Assembly (NCBI RefSeq): GCF_004570875.1
Contig: NZ_SPQK01000012.1
Location: forward strand, 83,502 to 147,501
Direction of reading: 5' to 3'
Length of the DNA stretch: 64,000 nt
Source: Blastococcus sp. CT_GayMR16
GTDB taxonomy: Bacteria; Actinomycetota; Actinomycetes; Mycobacteriales; Geodermatophilaceae
Positions 59,355 through 64,000 of this stretch are shown here, piece after piece. A program made the position numbers and the translations under genes. The notes below the pieces were generated by a model. That model ran no database searches. It was given only the letters and a program-made list of their open reading frames with translations, and was not told the origin of the DNA. How positions within the stretch are numbered: position 1 is the first letter of the stretch; each line of letters opens with the position of its first letter.

Positions 59355-61457
59355 TCAGAGCAGCTCGGCGAGCAGGGCGGCGGCGCGGGCGGCGCCGCCC
59401 GGGTCGACCGGGGCGACCCCGGGCGCGGTGCCGACCAGTGCGGCCAGCTCGTCGGCCAGCCGCTCCGGGCTCGCCTCCGTCCAGGGCACGCACCGGCCCG
59501 CGCCGTAGCGCTCCAACCGGTGCCGGACGTGCACGTTCTGCTCGAAGTGGTGCTGCAAGGGCACGTACACGAAGGGCCGGCCGGCGGCGGTGAGCTCCAT
59601 CGTCGTCGTCAAGCCGCCCTGCACCAGCGCGACATCCGCGGCAGCGAGCAGCCGGTGCAGGTCGGGCAGCCAGCCGCGCACCTCGACGCCGTCCGTCGCG
59701 GGCAGGGACGCCGGATCGATCCGCGGCCCGGTCACGACCACCATCCGCATGCCCGGACGGCGCTCCCGCAGCAACGGGTAGGCCTCGACGGCCCGGCGCA
59801 ACAGGTGGCCGCCCACCCCGCTGCCTCCGACGGCCACGACGCACACCGGCTCGTCGCCGAAGCCGACCGACTCGCGCAGCGCCGTCCGGTCGGCGATCTC
59901 GGCCGGGTCGAAGCCGGTGACGTAGCCGGCGAAGTCGTAGTGCGCCGTCGTCCAGTCCCGGATGTCGGGCAGGCCCGGCCCGAACGGGGTGCGGACGACG
60001 TCCTGCGGGTCACCCACGAAGATCGCCCGGTCCCGGATGCGCGGCAGCCGCGCCACGTGGTCGAGCATCTCGGCGTTGTAGTCGGCGGTGAGCTCGGCCT
60101 CGCGGCTGTCCTCGGTCATCGGGAGCCAGCCCACGAAATCGGTCATCCACGCGTAGCCCGTCGTCTTCAGCTCGGGGTTCTCGTGCAGGAAGTGGTCGAG
60201 CTCCCACGCCTCGTCGCCGATCCAGAGGTCGAAGTGCTCCTGCTCGGCGAGCTCGCTGAACACCATGAAGTTGGCGACGAGGATCTCGTCCATCTGGCGG
60301 ATCGCCTCGAACGCGTGCAGGTCGTGCTCGCCGGCGAGCCCGTCGATGTGCGCGGCCTCGCTGGCGAGGAACGCCGAGGCGGGGTGCACGGTCTCGCCCC
60401 GACGACGCAGCCAGTCGGTCAGCGGCGGCTGGGCCAGCCAGTCGATCCGCACGTCCGGCCGCGCGCGGCGCAGCTCCTCGGCGATGGCGAGGTCGCGCCG
60501 GCCGTGGCCGAGGCCGATCGGGGAGGACAGGTACAGCACCCGCTTCTCCCGCCGCGCAGGCACCGGGTACCGACGCCGCACCGGCCGCGGCCAGAGCCGG
60601 TCGAGGAAGCCGCCGATCGCCTTGTTCACCGCGACCGGCTCCCGCGCCATGGGCAGGTGCCCGGCACCGCCGATGGTCACCTGCTCGGCGCCGAGGATCT
60701 CGGCGAGCAGGTCCGCCCGGGACGCCGGCTGGCACCGGTCGTCGTCGCCGTGGATCACCAGCGCCGGGCAGTGAACCCGCCCCATCACGTCGAGCGCACC
60801 CTCGCGGTCCGCGACCCCCACGGGGCCGTTGTCGGCGGTGATCAGGATGTCGGGCGGGATCTGCAGTGCCCAGCCCACGCAGTCCTCGATCACCTTCGAC
60901 GAGTGCGGCTCCGCCGCGCACTCCCCGAAGAAGAACTCCATCGCCCCCCGGTAGTCGCGCCGCAGCCCCCAGTTGGTGACCTTGGCCCAGCCCTCGTCAG
61001 TGTCCGGGACCTCGTCGTCCGGGTACGCCACCCGGTGCGGGAGGGGCGGCGTGACGAACGGCAGCCAGGGGGCGATGGCGATCAGGCCGTCGACGCGGTC
61101 GGGGTGCTCGGCCGCGGTCAGCACCGCCGTCCACGCGGACGTGCAGATACCCACCAGCACGGCGGAGTCGACGCCGAGCTCGTCCATCACCGCGACGGTG
61201 TCGGCCACCAGGTGCGGCTGGCCGTACGCGGCCGGGTCGGCGGGCCGGTCGGACCGCCCGTTGCCGCGCGGGTCGATCGTGATCACGCGGGCCCGACGGG
61301 AGAGCCAGGGCACCTGCGCCTTCCAGGCGCGGGACTCGATGATCGGGTCGATCGGGACGAACACGACGGTCTGCTCGCCGTCCCCGAACACCTCGTAGGC
61401 GATACGGACGCCGTCGCGCTCGACGGTCCCCGACTTCGACGGTTCCACGGCCCGCAT
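59355..61457 (-). CDS. Alpha/beta hydrolase-glycosyltransferase fusion
   Basis: A 700-residue two-domain protein. Residues 1 to about 300 are an alpha/beta hydrolase (VERDGVRIAYEVFGDGEQTV, RVITIDPRGNGRSDRPAD, IHGDDDRCQP, GAGHLPMAREP). The nucleophile elbow is VLVGICTSAW, placing Cys105 where most have Ser. Residues about 312-700 are a GT1/MurG-like glycosyltransferase with a Rossmann opening (LYLSSPIGLGHGRRDLAIAE) and the donor site ALVQGGLTTTMELTAAGRPF then VYVPLQHHFEQNVH. Fusions of this kind occur in actinobacteria and have unknown products; transfer of a sugar with hydrolase-dependent acyl chemistry is a reasonable guess. ATG has GAGGAGG upstream. Confidence 0.85.
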   Translation of the reverse strand: MRAVEPSKSGTVERDGVRIAYEVFGDGEQTVVFVPIDPIIESRAWKAQVPWLSRRARVITIDPRGNGRSDRPADPAAYGQPHLVADTVAVMDELGVDSAVLVGICTSAWTAVLTAAEHPDRVDGLIAIAPWLPFVTPPLPHRVAYPDDEVPDTDEGWAKVTNWGLRRDYRGAMEFFFGECAAEPHSSKVIEDCVGWALQIPPDILITADNGPVGVADREGALDVMGRVHCPALVIHGDDDRCQPASRADLLAEILGAEQVTIGGAGHLPMAREPVAVNKAIGGFLDRLWPRPVRRRYPVPARREKRVLYLSSPIGLGHGRRDLAIAEELRRARPDVRIDWLAQPPLTDWLRRRGETVHPASAFLASEAAHIDGLAGEHDLHAFEAIRQMDEILVANFMVFSELAEQEHFDLWIGDEAWELDHFLHENPELKTTGYAWMTDFVGWLPMTEDSREAELTADYNAEMLDHVARLPRIRDRAIFVGDPQDVVRTPFGPGLPDIRDWTTAHYDFAGYVTGFDPAEIADRTALRESVGFGDEPVCVVAVGGSGVGGHLLRRAVEAYPLLRERRPGMRMVVVTGPRIDPASLPATDGVEVRGWLPDLHRLLAAADVALVQGGLTTTMELTAAGRPFVYVPLQHHFEQNVHVRHRLERYGAGRCVPWTEASPERLADELAALVGTAPGVAPVDPGGAARAAALLAELL

Positions 61458-61479
61458 GGTCGCGACCCTCCTCGCGTGC

Positions 61480-61514
61480 GGCCCCGGGCACCAGGGATCC
61501 CGGTGCCCGGGGCC
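61480..61514. terminator. Strong terminator hairpin between methyltransferase and fusion gene
   Basis: GGCCCCGGGCACC (61480-61492) and GGTGCCCGGGGCC (61502-61514) pair perfectly over 13 bases with a nine-base loop. It follows the methyltransferase stop on the minus strand and separates the two genes transcriptionally. Confidence 0.8.
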
Positions 61515-61525
61515 GGTCCGACCGC

Positions 61526-62587
61526 CTACGGACGGGCCTCGTAGACGATGTTGAACGGCGTCTCCGCGACCCGCGCGAACCGGGTGAAGCCGGCGTCGGT
61601 GACGACCCGCCGGATGGCCGCCTCCCCCGCCTGGGCGCCGAGGGTGTATCCGCCGGCCTGCGACTTCGCGTTGGGCAGGCAGACCAGGGTCGAGAAGTTG
61701 TAGTAGACGCGGCCGACCGGATTGATGTTGTCCGACGGGTCGTCGTGGGCGAACGGCTCGACGATCATCCACGAGCCGTCGGGAGCCAGCGCCTCCCGGA
61801 CGTGCCGGGCGGCACCGAGCGGGTCGCCCATGTCGTGCAGGCAGTCGAAGGACGTCACCAGGTCGTACCCGGAACCGTCGAAGGTCTGCGCGCTGGCCGC
61901 CTCGAAGGTGACCCGGTCTGCGACACCGGCGTCGGCCGCGCGCTTGCGAGCCAGCTCGATCGACCCGCCGTCGTAGTCGGAGCCGGAGATCCGGGACTCC
62001 GGGTAGGCCTGCGCCATGATCACGCTCGAGGAACCCAGTCCGCAGCCGATGTCGGCGACACGGGCGCCGTCGTGGAGCTTGCCCTCCACACCGGACAGCG
62101 CCGGGATCCAGCTGGTCGTCAGGTTGGCGTGGTACCCGGGGCGGAAGAACTGCTCGCAACCGACGAGCATGTCGTTGTCGCCCTCGTGCCAGCCGATGCC
62201 GGTGCCGGTGCGGACCGCCTCGGCGACCCTCTCCTCCCCCTTCAGCGCGCCCAACGCGAAGAGGAACCCGCCCGGCGCGAAGATCGCGTTGTCCGGATCG
62301 GCGAGACAGAAGGCCTGCTCCTCGGTGAGGGAGTAGCTCTCCTCGCCGTCGGTCTCGGTCCTGGTCACGTAGCCGCCGGACGCCTGGCCGCGGAGCCACT
62401 CGGTGACGTACCGGGTGTCGGTGTCCGTCCGCTGCGCCAGCTCGCTGGGCGTGGCAGGTCCGGTCGCCAGCGCCGCGAAGAGGCCGAGCCGGTTGCCGAT
62501 GACCACGTTGCCCGCCGCGAGGGCGGCCCCGAGGTCACCGACGAAGCGGTGCAGGAAGTCCATCAGCTTGTCGTTGTCGATCGCCAT
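61526..62587 (-). CDS. Class I SAM-dependent methyltransferase with N-terminal winged helix
   Basis: A 353-residue protein. An N-terminal winged-helix dimerisation region (LGLFAALATGPATPSELAQR, YVTEWLRGQASGGYV) precedes a Rossmann methyltransferase with VADIGCGLGSSSVIMAQ (SAM motif I, about 177-193), RISGSDYDGGSIELAR and DLVTSFDCLHDMGDPLGAAR. This architecture is that of small-molecule methyltransferases in the Rv/actinobacterial group linked to antibiotic-like or phenolic substrates. The substrate is unknown. A GAGACTCC sequence precedes the ATG; transcription appears to end at the 61480-61514 hairpin. Confidence 0.85.
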   Translation of the reverse strand: MAIDNDKLMDFLHRFVGDLGAALAAGNVVIGNRLGLFAALATGPATPSELAQRTDTDTRYVTEWLRGQASGGYVTRTETDGEESYSLTEEQAFCLADPDNAIFAPGGFLFALGALKGEERVAEAVRTGTGIGWHEGDNDMLVGCEQFFRPGYHANLTTSWIPALSGVEGKLHDGARVADIGCGLGSSSVIMAQAYPESRISGSDYDGGSIELARKRAADAGVADRVTFEAASAQTFDGSGYDLVTSFDCLHDMGDPLGAARHVREALAPDGSWMIVEPFAHDDPSDNINPVGRVYYNFSTLVCLPNAKSQAGGYTLGAQAGEAAIRRVVTDAGFTRFARVAETPFNIVYEARP

Positions 62588-62671
62588 CGGAGTCTCCTCG
62601 GTGTGGGGTGGCTGGACCGAGGCGAACGGTGGCGCGAGCCGTTGCAGAAACCTTGCAGCCCGCGCCTCCTC

Positions 62672-62983
62672 CTAGTCCTCGATGACGTCCAGTCCCTGCT
62701 CCCGAAGCAGTGCCAGGGAATCCAGCATCCCCGTCAGCACCTCCGGGTCATGCCCCTCCCAGCTGTCCACCTCGCCGACGACGCGCAGCGGATGGCGGGT
62801 GCGATAGGACTGCGTGGGGTTGCCGGGGAATCTCTTGGAGCCGTGACCGGGAACCAGCTCGTCCCCGGCCGCGAGCACGGACTTCGTCCCGTGGAAGAAG
62901 GGTCCCTCGACGTGCTCGTGCCGTTCGTAGGTCACGGGGACGTGGGTGCTGCTGTTCTCGTCCTTCGCCGTCTCCTCGGACAC
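62672..62983 (-). CDS. Rifampin ADP-ribosyltransferase (Arr)-like protein with internal deletion
   Basis: A 103-residue frame. Residues 13-48 match the Arr N-terminus (THVPVTYERHEHVEGPFFHG with catalytic His31, TKSVLAAGDELVPGHGS). Residues 49-103 match the Arr C-terminus (KRFPGNPTQSYRTRHPLRVV, WEGHDPEVLTGMLDSL, GLDVIED). The 50 or so residues that normally join them (including the catalytic Tyr of HIYxT and the Asp of EDDPN) are missing, and the frame is kept across the junction. The product cannot carry out ADP-ribosylation as in known Arr enzymes. It may be a decaying resistance gene, a folded remnant with another role, or an assembly error. GTG at 62983 is the start. Confidence 0.75.
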   Translation of the reverse strand: MSEETAKDENSSTHVPVTYERHEHVEGPFFHGTKSVLAAGDELVPGHGSKRFPGNPTQSYRTRHPLRVVGEVDSWEGHDPEVLTGMLDSLALLREQGLDVIED

Positions 62984-63008
62984 CCCGTCACCGTAAGGGG
63001 CAGCCCGC

Positions 63009-64000
63009 TCAGGCGGGACCGGCCAGGGCCGACCAGCCGGCAGCCGCCGCGGCCGCGCGGAAGTCGGTGAGGATCCGGTCGGCCCGGTCGGGATCGCCTG
63101 CCCGCCGCCAGGCGCGGGCCACGCCCAGATAGGCGTCCGCACCGAGCAGCCACGCGCAGCCCTCCGGCGCACGGATGCTGCGGAGCAGTGCGTCGGCCCG
63201 CCGGAGCACGTCGGCGTCCCCGGTGGCCTCGGCGAGCGGGCCGAGGCAGCGCAGCAGGTAGGCCTCCGCGCCCGGGACGTCGGCCACGCGTTCGGCCGGA
63301 CGGAGGACGGCGGCGGCCCCGTCCGGCTCGCCGCAGGCCAGCAGCGTGGCCGCGTAGAGGGACGACGCGGTCGTCGACCACCACGTGTGGCGGTGCAGCT
63401 GGGCGAGTTCGACCGCGCGCCGTCCCTCGCGCCTGGCGGGCTCGAGCCGGCCGGCCAGCCGGTGCACCCAGCCCAGGTGCGCCACGAAGAACGGCTCGTA
63501 GGCGGTGTAGCCGCTGCGCCGGCAGACCTCCAGCGCCGCCCCGATCCGGTCGAGGGCCGCCGCGTCGTCACCGGCGGCCAGCGGCACGAACGAGCTCTCG
63601 AACACCGCCCACTGCATCGTCCAGAGGTCGCCGGTGCGGCGCAGCACCGGCTCCAGCTCCGCCACGACCGTCGCCAGCTCGTCGACGAGGCCCAGGTAGG
63701 CGCAGGCGGTCTTCACGGCGTCCAGCCCGCGCGCGTGGGCCCGCTCGTCCTCGGCCGCGCGGCCGGCCGCCAGCCCCCGGCGGGCCAGGTCACGGGCACC
63801 GGTGAAGTCCAGCTGCGAGCAGCGGAGCACCGTCAACCGGCCCAGCACGTCGGCCTCCATCCCACGGTCACCGAGCGCCCCGGCCAGCCGCAGGCACTCG
63901 GCCAGCGCCGGCTCGCAGTCGGCCGGCGGGCGGCCGAGCGCCACGGGCACGTCGCCGGCGAGCTCCCGGAGCACCGTCATCTCCAGCCGTCGGTCGCCGG
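63009..64000 (-). CDS. TPR-rich C-terminal part of a large ATPase/transcription regulator (right edge)
   Basis: The minus strand is open from the window edge to a stop at 63009, about 330 codons, with an internal ATG at 63980 that is unlikely to be the true start because the open frame continues upstream. The translation is a ladder of tetratricopeptide-like helices (CLRLAGALGDRGMEADVLGR, RRGLAAGRAAEDERAHARG, LEPARREGRRAVELAQLHRH). This is the usual C-terminal region of BTAD/LuxR/MalT-like regulators or of cyclase-linked ATPases. The N-terminal domains lie outside the window. Confidence 0.65.
   Translation of the reverse strand, partial: GDRRLEMTVLRELAGDVPVALGRPPADCEPALAECLRLAGALGDRGMEADVLGRLTVLRCSQLDFTGARDLARRGLAAGRAAEDERAHARGLDAVKTACAYLGLVDELATVVAELEPVLRRTGDLWTMQWAVFESSFVPLAAGDDAAALDRIGAALEVCRRSGYTAYEPFFVAHLGWVHRLAGRLEPARREGRRAVELAQLHRHTWWSTTASSLYAATLLACGEPDGAAAVLRPAERVADVPGAEAYLLRCLGPLAEATGDADVLRRADALLRSIRAPEGCAWLLGADAYLGVARAWRRAGDPDRADRILTDFRAAAAAAGWSALAGPA

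Noticed and set aside
1..64000. CRISPR array, tRNA genes, insertion sequences, integrated phage
   Set aside because: I found no regularly spaced repeats, no tRNA cloverleaf or CCA ends, no transposase or integrase motifs, and no structural phage genes on reading both strands.

Overview
The window is very GC-rich, densely coded DNA from a high-GC actinobacterium. A mycothiol-type DinB domain, a 13E12/DUF222 HNH protein, DUF1206, DUF6318 and DUF4229 proteins, many FadD/acyl-CoA dehydrogenase/thiolase genes and several leaderless-looking starts all fit. Geodermatophilaceae (Blastococcus, Geodermatophilus, Modestobacter) is my best guess, by inference only. I saw no rRNA, tRNA, CRISPR array, intact insertion sequence or prophage.

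Layout. 1-6.6 kb: RecB-like nuclease (cut by the left edge), DUF4839 membrane protein, then a toxin-antitoxin patch. The patch holds a decayed mazF, a sliver of an acyl-CoA ligase, an intact HTH + AbiEii-type nucleotidyltransferase pair behind an inverted repeat, and an orphan ribbon-helix-helix antitoxin followed by an internally deleted mazF. 6.8-12.1 kb: zinc-ribbon protein, a NarL-type two-component system, two small membrane proteins and an ECF sigma factor. 12.2-18.7 kb: DUF6308-like protein, a tandem-ABM protein behind a conserved hairpin leader, a sarcosine-oxidase/DinB fusion, DUF1810, a cyclase remnant, an APH-like kinase and a hemerythrin-like protein. 18.7-24.4 kb: a lipid-catabolism cluster (FadD, saccharopine-dehydrogenase-like enzyme, SDR, second FadD) around a divergent TetR regulator with a clear operator. 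24.5-33.9 kb: glutathionyl-hydroquinone-reductase-like enzyme, secreted and lipoproteins (one frameshifted pseudogene, one frameshifted esterase), tRNA editing protein, HNH protein, the second tandem-ABM protein with the same hairpin leader, and an acidic membrane protein. 34-37.7 kb: acyl-CoA dehydrogenase pair plus crotonase, SnoaL-like protein. 37.8-40.9 kb: an RsbQ-RsbP-like pair (alpha/beta hydrolase plus PAS-GAF-GAF-PP2C phosphatase). 41-46.4 kb: second hemerythrin-like protein, alpha/beta hydrolase, HelD/HelR-type RNA polymerase ATPase, and a CYP152 peroxygenase with an OleT-type histidine. 46.5-52.5 kb: membrane protein, two DUF1206 proteins, FabG-thiolase operon, STAS antagonist, DUF4229, a leaderless mini-ORF. 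52.5-64 kb: a 1003-residue sacsin/HSP90-fold ATPase, an RsbW-like ATPase, ALDH-GMC operon, an alpha/beta hydrolase-glycosyltransferase fusion, a methyltransferase, an internally deleted rifampin ADP-ribosyltransferase (Arr), and a TPR-rich regulator cut by the right edge.

Themes. (1) Stress signalling by partner switching: RsbQ/RsbP-like pair, STAS antagonist and RsbW-like kinase lie in one 18-kb stretch, not in one operon. (2) Fatty-acyl metabolism: two FadDs, two ACADs, crotonase, thiolase, FabG, P450 peroxygenase. (3) Gene decay: two mazF remnants, a cyclase remnant, a deleted arr, a frameshifted secreted-protein paralogue. (4) Duplicated gene families: tandem-ABM, hemerythrin, DUF1206. 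The least explained signal is the structured leader shared by the two tandem-ABM genes 18.6 kb apart: the leader core is better conserved than the coding sequence.
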